Assembly: GCA_036803025.1 (NCBI GenBank)
Contig: DAIRVC010000025.1
Coordinates: 1 to 22,969 of the forward strand
Direction of reading: 5' to 3'
Source of the DNA: DAIRVC01 sp036803025
Lineage (GTDB): Bacteria > Chloroflexota > Anaerolineae > Anaerolineales > E44-bin32
Length of the DNA stretch: 22,969 nt
The position numbers and the translations under genes are program-made. Positions 7,653-13,930 of this stretch are shown piece by piece; position 1 is the stretch's first letter, and every line of letters starts with the position of its first letter. The notes under the pieces were generated by a model. The model saw only the letters and a program-made list of their open reading frames with translations. It had not been told where the DNA came from and did no database searches.

Positions 7653-7658
7653 TAGAAT
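7653..7658 (+). promoter_or_regulatory. -10 element TAGAAT for the third lipoprotein gene, possibly leaderless
   Basis: TAGAAT ends 7 bp before the ATG at 7666. There is no Shine-Dalgarno sequence and no convincing -35. The spacing would put +1 at or near the start codon. Confidence 0.4.
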
Positions 7659-7665
7659 CCCGGCC

Positions 7666-8523
7666 ATGCTCGGGCGACTCCTCCGCCTCTCCACTGGCGT
7701 CCGGCGACACCGCGCCAGGCCTGGGCCGCGAGCCCGGCACAGGCTCCTGCTGTGCCTCGCCCTTCCGCTCATGGCAGGCTGCGTCATGATCCAGCCGGGC
7801 CCCTTCCCGACACTCACGCCTACCCTCGCGCCCAGCCTGACGCCCACATTCGCCTTCCCGACACTTCCTCCCAGCCTCACACCCACGCCGCCTCCGGTCA
7901 TGACCTCCACGCCCGACGTCCTGGCCGATCTGGGTGAGTTGTTGTACCGAGAGGATTTCGCCCGTGACCGCGGCTGGGCCCTGCGCCAGGCCGAGCAGGA
8001 AAGCACAAGCCTGAACAACGGCCGATTGACGTTCGTCGTTCGACAACCGGGCGCGATCCGCTACGTGCTCAGCCCGTACCTTCCGCCGATCGACTACTAC
8101 CTTGAGGTCCAGCTTCGCACGGAACTGTGTTCACCCGGTGACGAGTACGGCGTCATGTTCCGCGTGGCCGAGAACGGCGACCACTATCGCATCACGCTTG
8201 CCTGCGATGGCAGCGCCCGAGTCACTCGCGTCCTGCGCGGCACATCGGCTGCGCTCGTTCCGCCGACGGAGACCTTTCTGGTTTTGGCCGGCGCACCGGC
8301 CGACAACCGCATCGGCGTCTTGCTGTCCGGCGATCAGCTGCGCTTCTTCCTCAACGGCCTGGAGGCCTTCTCCCTGCGCGACGACACGCTCGAATCAGGC
8401 GGGCTCGGGCTAATCTTGCATACCGGCAACGCCGGCCAACTGACCGTCTCTTTCGACGAGGTCGTCGTGCGCGCCCTGTCCCCCGCGCGCATGGCCTCGC
8501 CAACTGCGCCGTCTACCCCCTAG
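7666..8523 (+). CDS. Thr/Pro-linker lipoprotein with a laminin-G-like domain (diverged paralogue 3)
   Basis: The 285-residue protein has an unusually long basic N-region (25 residues, mostly Arg), a hydrophobic core and lipobox MAGC (Cys39). A linker rich in TPTL/TPT motifs (48-83) precedes the domain beginning LYREDFARDRGW. Homology with the two previous lipoproteins shows in LCSPGDEYGVMFRV, YRITLACDGSARVTR, RIGVLLSGDQLRFFLNG and SFDEVVV. The cysteine pair is Cys155/Cys180, with 25-residue spacing. The start at 7666 is preferred because an upstream frame from 7477 contains the terminator hairpin and a promoter-like element. It is transcribed separately from the upstream pair, and its stop is 6 bp before the methyltransferase ATG. 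The ligand is unknown. Confidence 0.75.
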   Translation: MLGRLLRLSTGVRRHRARPGPRARHRLLLCLALPLMAGCVMIQPGPFPTLTPTLAPSLTPTFAFPTLPPSLTPTPPPVMTSTPDVLADLGELLYREDFARDRGWALRQAEQESTSLNNGRLTFVVRQPGAIRYVLSPYLPPIDYYLEVQLRTELCSPGDEYGVMFRVAENGDHYRITLACDGSARVTRVLRGTSAALVPPTETFLVLAGAPADNRIGVLLSGDQLRFFLNGLEAFSLRDDTLESGGLGLILHTGNAGQLTVSFDEVVVRALSPARMASPTAPSTP

Positions 8524-8529
8524 GACCCC

Positions 8530-9369
8530 ATGCCCGAGCCCCGCCGCCGCCTCAACCGCCTGAACGACCTGACGCCCAAGGAATGGCTTCGCTTCCAGAA
8601 GTCGTGGTTCATCCACAATCCGCCTCCGCGCCGCCCGAATGTGCTCCGTCACCCGGCCAAGTTCCCCGAGACGCTGGCGGAAGCGTTCATCTCTTTCTTC
8701 ACCAAGCGCGGTCAGATCGTCCTGGACCCGATGGTCGGGACCGGATCGACCCTGATCGCCTGTCTGCGCGCCGGCCGGCATGGGATCGGCATCGAACTCA
8801 ACCCCGCCTACGCGCAGATCGCCGTTGAGGCGTTGGCCGAGGAGCGGGCCGCCCTGGGGGCGGAGGCCGACGGCCTGGCCGCCGACGTCGTCGTCGGCGA
8901 CGCCGCCCGCCTGGAGCGCTGGACTCTGCCGCAGATCGACTACGTCCTGACCTCGCCGCCGTATTGGGATATGCTGCGCGCGCGCGGCGCCGGCACGCAG
9001 CGGCGCCGCCGGGCTGCTCCGGCACTGGACGTGTTCTACTCCGACGATCCCGCCGACCTGGGCAATGTCTCCAAATACGAAGAGTTCCTCACCCGGTTGG
9101 TCGACATCTACCGCGGGCTACAGCCCGTCCTGCGCCCCGGCGCCTACCTGACCATCATCGTCAAGAACGTCAAGAAGCGCGGGCGCATCTACCCCCTGGC
9201 TTGGGACCTTGCCCGCCAGCTGGGCGAGGTCTACACCTTGAAGGACGAGCGCATTTGGTGCCAGGACGACATCCGCCTGGCGCCCTACGGCCTGGGCAGC
9301 GCCTGGGTCAGCAACACGTTCCACCACTACTGTCTTCAGTTCCGCAACGAACCGCAGTCGCTCGCCTGA
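8530..9369 (+). CDS. DNA (cytosine-N4 or adenine-N6) methyltransferase
   Basis: The 279-residue SAM-dependent DNA amino-methyltransferase has HPAKFPE (41-47, motif X-like), DPMVGTGST (66-74, motif I), an acidic motif II in GIGIELNP (Glu89) and TSPPYW (141-146, motif IV), a catalytic form common in m4C and some m6A enzymes. The motif order X, I, IV suggests a gamma-type layout. The region after motif IV (about 150-250) would hold target recognition and is rich in basic residues. No restriction endonuclease, specificity subunit or Vsr-like gene is adjacent, so it appears to be an orphan methylase. Its start has no strong ribosome site, which fits co-translation with the lipoprotein gene 6 bp upstream. 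Confidence 0.85.
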   Translation: MPEPRRRLNRLNDLTPKEWLRFQKSWFIHNPPPRRPNVLRHPAKFPETLAEAFISFFTKRGQIVLDPMVGTGSTLIACLRAGRHGIGIELNPAYAQIAVEALAEERAALGAEADGLAADVVVGDAARLERWTLPQIDYVLTSPPYWDMLRARGAGTQRRRRAAPALDVFYSDDPADLGNVSKYEEFLTRLVDIYRGLQPVLRPGAYLTIIVKNVKKRGRIYPLAWDLARQLGEVYTLKDERIWCQDDIRLAPYGLGSAWVSNTFHHYCLQFRNEPQSLA

Positions 9370-9409
9370 CCCCCACCTGTGGCGCTGACCAGCCGGTGAG
9401 ACCCTACCG

Positions 9410-9438
9410 TTGCGCCATCCTCCAATCCCGGGTATTCT
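9410..9438 (+). promoter_or_regulatory. Probable promoter of the deoxynucleoside kinase operon
   Basis: TTGCGC (9410-9415) and TATTCT (9433-9438) are spaced by 17 bp, 43 bp before the ATG at 9482. The ribosome site CAGGAGAGGG (9471-9480) follows. Both hexamers are only partly consensus, but position and spacing fit. Confidence 0.4.
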
Positions 9439-9481
9439 TTAGGAAGCGTTCAGCGATTCCCCGCAGTCCTCAGGAGAGGGC

Positions 9482-10126
9482 ATGTACCTGGCGATCGAAG
9501 GCGTGATCGGCGTCGGCAAGACCTCGCTGGCGCGCCTGCTCCAGCCCATCTTCAACACGGAGCTCTTGTTGGAGGTGTTCGAGGAAAATCCCTTCCTCTC
9601 CGATTTCTACGGCGACCGCAAGCGCTACGCATTTCAGACGCAGATCTTCTTCCTGCTCAGCCGCTATCGGCAGCAGCGCGTGGCCGTCCCGCAGGCATTG
9701 GCCCGCGGCAACCTGATAGCCGACTACACATTCGAGAAGGACTCCTTGTTCGCCCGCCTCAATCTCGAGGGCGACGAACTCGACACATACAGCCTGTTGC
9801 ACGAAGCCCTGGGCGAGCGCATTCCGATCCCCGATCTGATCGTCTACCTGCGCGTCGACACGGATCTGGCCCTGCAGCGCATCGCCATGCGCGACCGTTC
9901 CTACGAGCGCAACATGGAGCGCGGCTACATCGACGATCTCAATCGCGCCTACGACGATTTCTTCTCCCGGCACCAAGGCGGCCGGGTCCTGATCATCGAC
10001 GGCAACCCCCTTGATTTCGTCGCCCGACCGGAACACCTGGCCTTCATCGCCAACCGCATACGCGACGCGCTGGGCATTCCGCCCTTCCAGCCTGAGCTGC
10101 CCCTCAAGGGAGGTCGGCTGGCGTGA
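9482..10126 (+). CDS. Deoxynucleoside kinase (first of two)
   Basis: The 214-residue enzyme of the dCK/dGK/TK2 family phosphorylates deoxynucleosides for salvage. It has the P-loop GVIGVGKTS (7-15), the substrate-binding EENPFLSDFYGD (34-45), a Q-rich helix FQTQIFFLLSRYRQQ, the LID-like RIAMRDRSYERNM and a C-terminal nucleotide-binding segment. The usual DRS/ERS motif is replaced by ADYTFEKD (80-87), as in one bacterial subgroup, so its base preference may differ from the second kinase of this operon. The next gene starts within its stop (GTGA). Substrate specificity cannot be read from sequence. Confidence 0.9.
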   Translation: MYLAIEGVIGVGKTSLARLLQPIFNTELLLEVFEENPFLSDFYGDRKRYAFQTQIFFLLSRYRQQRVAVPQALARGNLIADYTFEKDSLFARLNLEGDELDTYSLLHEALGERIPIPDLIVYLRVDTDLALQRIAMRDRSYERNMERGYIDDLNRAYDDFFSRHQGGRVLIIDGNPLDFVARPEHLAFIANRIRDALGIPPFQPELPLKGGRLA

Positions 10127-11121
10127 GGATCACGCGCGAGAAGCTGATCCAACTCGCCGAGCAGGAGATCCATCGCCGCGTCACTGCCGGCGATCCCATC
10201 CTATCGGGCTACCTGATCGGCAGCACCGCGCTCGCCGAGCCGCTGCTCGGCGGTGCGGCCGACATCGATCTGGTCCTCATTCACGCGCAGGCTCCGCCGC
10301 GACCGGCCGAGATCGTGCCGCTTTCCCCCGACGTCCATCTGGACATCACCCATCACACGGCCGAGTTCTACAACGAGCCCACACAGCTGCGCGTCGATCC
10401 GTGGTGGGGCCCGGCGCTGTCTGAACCCGTGTTCTTGTTCGACCCGCAGCACTTCTTCGAACGCGCCCAGGCCGGCGCGCGCGGGCAGTTCCACCGCCCG
10501 GACCATGCCCTGGCGCGCGCCCAAGCCTTCCTCACCCAGGCGCGCCGCGACCAGGCCCGCCTCGAGGACGCCTCGAATTGGCCGCAGGGCTACCTGCGGG
10601 CCGCACTGGAAGGCGCCAACGCCGCCGCCTGCCTGGCCGGGCCCCCGGCCGCGGGCCGCCGTCTCACCCTGGCACTCGAACGCAACACCACCGCTCTGGG
10701 AAGCCCGGAGGTCTACTCCGCCTTCCTCCGCCTGCTTAACGCCGAGGCGATGACCACCTGGCAGCTCCCCGAGGTTCTCTCCAGCTGGGGGCACGCCATG
10801 GACGCCGCCGCGGCTCGGTCAGGCCAGGACGGCTGGTTCCAGCCGGTCCGCCGCCGATACCACCTGGCCGGGTTCCAGGCACTGGTCGAAGCCGGACACC
10901 CGCAGGCTATCCTGTGGCCGCTCTTGGAGACCTGGGACCAGGCCATTCGCAGCCTGCCGCAGGACGCCAGCCACGCCGTCTACCGATCGGCCTGGGAGGG
11001 GTTGCTCGCCCAGATGAGCCTGCTGCCCACCGCCTCCGGCCTGCGGCTCGACGAACTGGAAGCGTTTCTGGATCATGTCGAACTCATCCTGGAGAAGTGG
11101 GCGCACGATAACGGCGCGTGA
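10123..11121 (+). CDS. Polymerase-beta-superfamily nucleotidyltransferase with a helical C-terminal domain
   Basis: The 332-residue protein starts at a GTG overlapping the kinase stop (GTGA), with GGGAGGT (10108-10114) 8 bp upstream. An N-terminal minimal nucleotidyltransferase domain shows GSTALAEPLLGGAADIDLVL: the Gly33-Ser34 pair and metal aspartates Asp47 and Asp49, with a probable third acidic residue at Asp74 in VHLDITHH. The remaining 230 residues are predicted mostly helical, resembling the helical domains fused to aminoglycoside-type nucleotidyltransferases. It sits between two deoxynucleoside kinase genes in one operon, implying a role linked to nucleosides or nucleotides. The substrate (nucleotide, tRNA, protein or small molecule) is unknown. 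Confidence 0.75.
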   Translation: MRITREKLIQLAEQEIHRRVTAGDPILSGYLIGSTALAEPLLGGAADIDLVLIHAQAPPRPAEIVPLSPDVHLDITHHTAEFYNEPTQLRVDPWWGPALSEPVFLFDPQHFFERAQAGARGQFHRPDHALARAQAFLTQARRDQARLEDASNWPQGYLRAALEGANAAACLAGPPAAGRRLTLALERNTTALGSPEVYSAFLRLLNAEAMTTWQLPEVLSSWGHAMDAAAARSGQDGWFQPVRRRYHLAGFQALVEAGHPQAILWPLLETWDQAIRSLPQDASHAVYRSAWEGLLAQMSLLPTASGLRLDELEAFLDHVELILEKWAHDNGA

Positions 11122-11142
11122 CATCGGAAGGAGGGTCGGAGC

Positions 11143-11814
11143 ATGAAGCGGTTTGTTGCAGTCGCCGGGAACATAGGCGTCGGCAAGTCCAGCCTGGTGG
11201 AACTCCTGGCCCAACAGATGGGTTGGGAGCCGTTCTTTGAGCCCGTCGGCGAGAACCCCTACCTGGCCGATTTCTACCGCGACATGCACGCCTGGTCCTT
11301 TCATTCGCAGATCTTCTTCCTGACCCGCCGTTTGCGCGCCCACCGGCAGCTCTGCAACCATCCCTCCTCCGCCATCCAGGACCGCAGCGTCTACGAGGAC
11401 GCCGAGGTGTTCGCACACAACCTGTACCTGCAGGGCTACATCGCTGAGCGCGACTACAGCACGTACCGGGACCTGTATCGCGTGCTGACCGAGTTCCTTC
11501 CGCCTCCTGACCTGGTCGTGTACCTGCGTGCGTCGGTTGAGACCCTGCAGCATCGCATCGCCCTGCGCGGGCGCGATTACGAGCAGAAGATACCGCTCGA
11601 TTACCTGGCTCGCTTGAACACATTGTACGAGTCTTGGATCTCCAACTTCACGCTCTGCCCGGTCCTGACCGTGCCAGCGGACGAACTGGACTACGTGGCC
11701 CAAAGCAGCCACCTGGAACTGGTCGTCTCCAAGATCCACGAGAAGCTGACCGGGAAGGAGGAGGTCGTCTTCGACCGGGAAGAGGTCGAGCGCGTCAACG
11801 GCCACCCGAGCTGA
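11143..11814 (+). CDS. Deoxynucleoside kinase (second; dAK/dGK type)
   Basis: The 223-residue deoxynucleoside kinase has P-loop GNIGVGKSS (9-17), EPVGENPYLADFYRDM (33-48), the helix FHSQIFFLTRRLR, the canonical DRS motif in QDRSVYEDAEVF (Asp80-Arg81-Ser82) and a LID arginine region RGRDYEQKI (142-150). This resembles deoxyadenosine/deoxyguanosine kinases more closely than the first kinase does. It starts 21 bp after the nucleotidyltransferase stop with a strong AAGGAGG (11128-11134). Two different kinases in one operon recall the paired dAK/dGK of lactobacilli, which work as heterodimers. Whether these two pair is an inference. Confidence 0.9.
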   Translation: MKRFVAVAGNIGVGKSSLVELLAQQMGWEPFFEPVGENPYLADFYRDMHAWSFHSQIFFLTRRLRAHRQLCNHPSSAIQDRSVYEDAEVFAHNLYLQGYIAERDYSTYRDLYRVLTEFLPPPDLVVYLRASVETLQHRIALRGRDYEQKIPLDYLARLNTLYESWISNFTLCPVLTVPADELDYVAQSSHLELVVSKIHEKLTGKEEVVFDREEVERVNGHPS

Positions 11815-11864
11815 CCTTCATGTGAGGCCGCCGTCCCCCGCTAGGAAATGTCTCCTTGCCAGTG

Positions 11865-11880
11865 CGGGGTGTCTGCCCCG
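11865..11880 (+). terminator. Short GC hairpin after the kinase operon
   Basis: CGGGG and CCCCG flank a 6-base loop, 50 bp after the stop at 11814. The stem is short with no U tract. It may act together with the longer repeat just downstream. Confidence 0.35.
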
Positions 11881-11882
11881 TC

Positions 11883-11910
11883 GAATCCTCAACGAGACGG
11901 CTGAGGATTC
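11883..11910. terminator. Perfect 9-bp inverted repeat between the kinase operon and spoVS
   Basis: GAATCCTCA and TGAGGATTC are separated by 10 bases. The repeat ends 5 bp before the spoVS -35 hexamer. It is either the terminator of the kinase operon or an upstream operator for the spoVS promoter. Its AT-containing stem and long loop fit an operator at least as well as a terminator. Confidence 0.4.
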
Positions 11911-11915
11911 ACTGC

Positions 11916-11944
11916 TTGTATCGCCCCATTGAATCCGATACAAT
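11916..11944 (+). promoter_or_regulatory. spoVS promoter whose -35 and -10 form a perfect inverted repeat
   Basis: TTGTAT (11916-11921) and TACAAT (11939-11944) are spaced by exactly 17 bp, 62 bp before the ATG. The two elements are part of an 8-bp perfect inverted repeat, TTGTATCG (11916-11923) and CGATACAA (11936-11943), with a 12-base spacer. This is suggestive of a dimeric regulator site coincident with the promoter. Confidence 0.6.
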
Positions 11945-12005
11945 GCTTTCACCCACAGCAACGCCGCGCGGCATCCTGCCGAGCGCCCGGAGGGGAGAGG
12001 GCCCG

Positions 12006-12278
12006 ATGGATGTCATCAAAGTCTCTGCCGAGTCGCGCACCTCGGCGGTCGCGGGCGCTATCGCCGGTGTCATCCGAGAACACAATCGTGCCGAGGTCCA
12101 GGCCATCGGCGCCGGCGCGGTCAACCAGGCGGTTAAAGCCGTGGCCATCGCGCGCACCTACCTGCACGAGGATGGGATCGATGTTGTCTGCCTGCCTGAG
12201 TTCACGACCGTGGACATCGGCGGTAGCGAGCGCACCGCCGTCCGCCTGGTGGTAGAACCTCGCCTGCCGCCGGCCTAG
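12006..12278 (+). CDS. spoVS: Stage V sporulation protein S family protein
   Basis: The 90-residue protein has the SpoVS signature: start MDVIKVSAESRTSAVAGAIAG, AEVQAIGAGAVNQAVKAVAIAR, and a C-terminal strand TAVRLVVEP. The family is small, ALBA-like and proposed to bind nucleic acids. It occurs in Bacillus, where it affects spore coat assembly and septation, and also in Thermus/Deinococcus and Chloroflexota that do not sporulate. The 12006 ATG is chosen for its strong GGAGGGGAGAGG site and because the family begins there. A longer frame from 11856 would include the promoter. It is a single-gene unit, convergent with holB. Confidence 0.95.
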   Translation: MDVIKVSAESRTSAVAGAIAGVIREHNRAEVQAIGAGAVNQAVKAVAIARTYLHEDGIDVVCLPEFTTVDIGGSERTAVRLVVEPRLPPA

Positions 12279-12283
12279 CCGGC
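12269..12283 (+). terminator. Small hairpin at the spoVS stop codon
   Basis: GCCGGC is repeated around a CTA loop that includes part of the stop codon. The stem is only 6 bp and there is no U tract. Confidence 0.3.
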
Positions 12284-12298
12284 CCCATCCGCCCCCTT

Positions 12299-12315
12299 CG
12301 CCGCGGCGCGCGGCG
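12299..12315 (-). terminator. GC hairpin between convergent spoVS and holB
   Basis: CGCCGCG and CGCGGCG flank a 3-base loop, just after the holB stop on the minus strand. It probably serves both converging genes. Confidence 0.4.
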
Positions 12316-12320
12316 GCCGG

Positions 12321-13307
12321 TCAATTCAAGCGAGGCAGGTCGAGCGACAGGACTTCCAGAGCCAGTCGCAGGTTGGCGTTGCTCTGGATGGCGGTCAGGG
12401 TCCTTTCGACGGCCTCGACCGCCTCCGCCCACGTCTCTGTCGCCCTGGCCTCGGCCAGCCGTTCCACTTCCTCACGCTGATCCATGTTGATGCGCTCGAC
12501 CTGCGACCCGCTGGAGGTCAGCAGCACATCTCGCAGCAGGCTCTGCCAGGTCTCAAGCGCCAGGACCGCCGCCGCCCGGTCCTTGGCCAGTGCCTCCGCC
12601 AGGGCGAAACGCTCTGCCCGGCCGGCCCGCAATACCCGGCTCAGGTCCTTGACCAGCTCCGCCCGTCGCTCGAGCAAGCCTCGATCGGCCATCATCCGCA
12701 GGGCTTTGCCCGGGCTCCCGCCTGCCAGTCCGGCGATCAGCCGGCTGTCCTCGGGCGAAAGCCCGCGCGCCGCCAGCATGTCCGACAGCTCAGCCTGCGC
12801 CAACGGCCGCAGCGGGACGACCTCACAGCGCGAGACTACCGTCGGCAGTAGCGCTTCCGCCGAGCGCGCCGTCACCAGCAGCACCACCGATGCCGGCGGT
12901 TCTTCCAGCGTCTTCAACAGCGCATTGGCCGCGCCCGGCGTCGCCTCGTGGAACCGCAGAAGCAGCGCAATTCGCCGACGCCCCTCCAGCGGCGAGAGCG
13001 ACAGGTGCCTGTGCAGCCCACGTACTTGCTCGACCTTCACAGTCCCGCCGGCCTCACCTGACTCGACGACGTGCAGATCGGCGAAGGCCTGGCCGCGCAC
13101 CTGCCGACAGGCCCGGCAGCGGCCGCAGACCTCGCCTGCAGACGGCGGCGACTGGCACTCCAGCGCCTGCGCGAACCGCAGCGCCAGCGTCCGCTTCCCC
13201 ACGCCATCCGGGCCGGTGAACAGGTAGGCATGCCGGACACGCGCCCCGGCAATGTGACTCTGCAACAGGCTGACCGCCCAATCGTGACCGTAGATGTCCC
13301 AGGGCAT
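12321..13307 (-). CDS. holB: DNA polymerase III subunit delta' (clamp loader)
   Basis: The 328-residue AAA+ clamp-loader subunit helps load the sliding clamp. It has GHDWAVSLLQ and RVRHAYLFTGPDGVGKRT (Walker A 32-40), the zinc cysteines Cys51, Cys61, Cys64 and Cys67, a degenerate Walker B region RRIALLLRFHEATPGAANALLKTLEEPP and the SRC sensor motif in TVVSRCEVV. Its length fits delta' rather than DnaX. The intact Walker A is a common feature outside E. coli. The start at 13307 has a TAGAAT only 6 bp upstream and no ribosome site. It is divergent from the HxxEH membrane protein and holA pair. Confidence 0.92.
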   Translation of the reverse strand: MPWDIYGHDWAVSLLQSHIAGARVRHAYLFTGPDGVGKRTLALRFAQALECQSPPSAGEVCGRCRACRQVRGQAFADLHVVESGEAGGTVKVEQVRGLHRHLSLSPLEGRRRIALLLRFHEATPGAANALLKTLEEPPASVVLLVTARSAEALLPTVVSRCEVVPLRPLAQAELSDMLAARGLSPEDSRLIAGLAGGSPGKALRMMADRGLLERRAELVKDLSRVLRAGRAERFALAEALAKDRAAAVLALETWQSLLRDVLLTSSGSQVERINMDQREEVERLAEARATETWAEAVEAVERTLTAIQSNANLRLALEVLSLDLPRLN

Positions 13308-13313
13308 TGCCCG

Positions 13314-13319
13314 ATTCTA
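13314..13319 (-). promoter_or_regulatory. -10 element TAGAAT for holB, possibly leaderless
   Basis: On the minus strand TAGAAT ends 6 bp before the holB ATG. No -35 hexamer or Shine-Dalgarno sequence is visible, matching the arrangement before the GT51 gene. Confidence 0.45.
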
Positions 13320-13367
13320 GTCCATCTCACCCTCAAGCGGCGTGTTAGCCCGGGAACGACCGCACGG

Positions 13368-13373
13368 TATAAT
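13368..13373 (+). promoter_or_regulatory. -10 element TATAAT for the HxxEH protein-holA pair
   Basis: A perfect TATAAT lies 26 bp before the GTG at 13400, with a ribosome site GGAGG at 13389-13393. The -35 region (TTAGCC at 13345-13350, 17-bp spacing) is weak. Confidence 0.5.
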
Positions 13374-13399
13374 GACCCGGCGCTCCGTGGAGGTCACCG

Positions 13400-13927
13400 G
13401 TGCCCGGCCTGATCGAAGACACCCTCGCCCATCCAGCCATCGTCCGCATTCGCCGCAACCATGCCCTGGAACACGCCACCATCCACCTGCTGGCGGCGCG
13501 CTTCCCCCAGCGGCCGCTGATCGGGCGGTCCGACGCTCGCGGCTTCACGCTGTACGGCGACGTGCCGACGGAGGCGGTCGAGCAGGCGGCCTTCGAGGCA
13601 CTCGACCGCCTGCGTCAGGGCCAGCGCCGACTGGCGCTGCATCCCAACTGCGGCACCAATCTGCTCACCGCCGGCGCTCTGGCCGGCTCGGCGGTCTTCC
13701 TTGGCATGGGCGGACGCCGCGCCTCCGAACGGACGTCTGACCGCCTGCTTCGCCTGCCTACGGCGATCTTGGTGGCCGTCCTGGCGCTGCTCATCGCCCA
13801 GCCGCTCGGCATGTCCATTCAGCAACGGGTGACCACATTGGCCGATCCCGGACCGATCGAGATCCGCGCCGTCCATCGCCAGCGATCCCGCCCGCTGCCG
13901 ATCCATCGAGTCACCACCGCCGGCTGA
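13400..13927 (+). CDS. HxxEH-containing small membrane protein (DUF6391-like)
   Basis: The 175-residue protein starts at GTG, supported by GGAGG 6 bp upstream and a -10 box. The first block RRNHALEHATIHLLAAR (18-34) contains HALEH (21-25), an HxxEH arrangement like the inverted zinc motif of M16 peptidases. A second conserved-looking block is LHPNCGTNLLTAG (80-92). Two membrane helices follow (about 86-104 and 118-138) with a basic tail. The combination resembles the DUF6391 family of cyanobacteria and Chloroflexota, named from memory. Its function is unknown. A metal site made by His21, His25, His81 and Cys84 is an inference. It lies 3 bp upstream of holA, so the two are co-transcribed. Confidence 0.7.
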   Translation: MPGLIEDTLAHPAIVRIRRNHALEHATIHLLAARFPQRPLIGRSDARGFTLYGDVPTEAVEQAAFEALDRLRQGQRRLALHPNCGTNLLTAGALAGSAVFLGMGGRRASERTSDRLLRLPTAILVAVLALLIAQPLGMSIQQRVTTLADPGPIEIRAVHRQRSRPLPIHRVTTAG

Positions 13928-13930
13928 CCG

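Noticed and set aside
7477..7665. Longer start for the third lipoprotein
   Set aside because: The added 63 residues would contain a terminator-like hairpin and a -10 box and would place the lipobox more than 100 residues in.
11856..12005. Longer start for SpoVS
   Set aside because: The extension would run through the promoter and inverted repeats. SpoVS proteins begin at the 12006 methionine.
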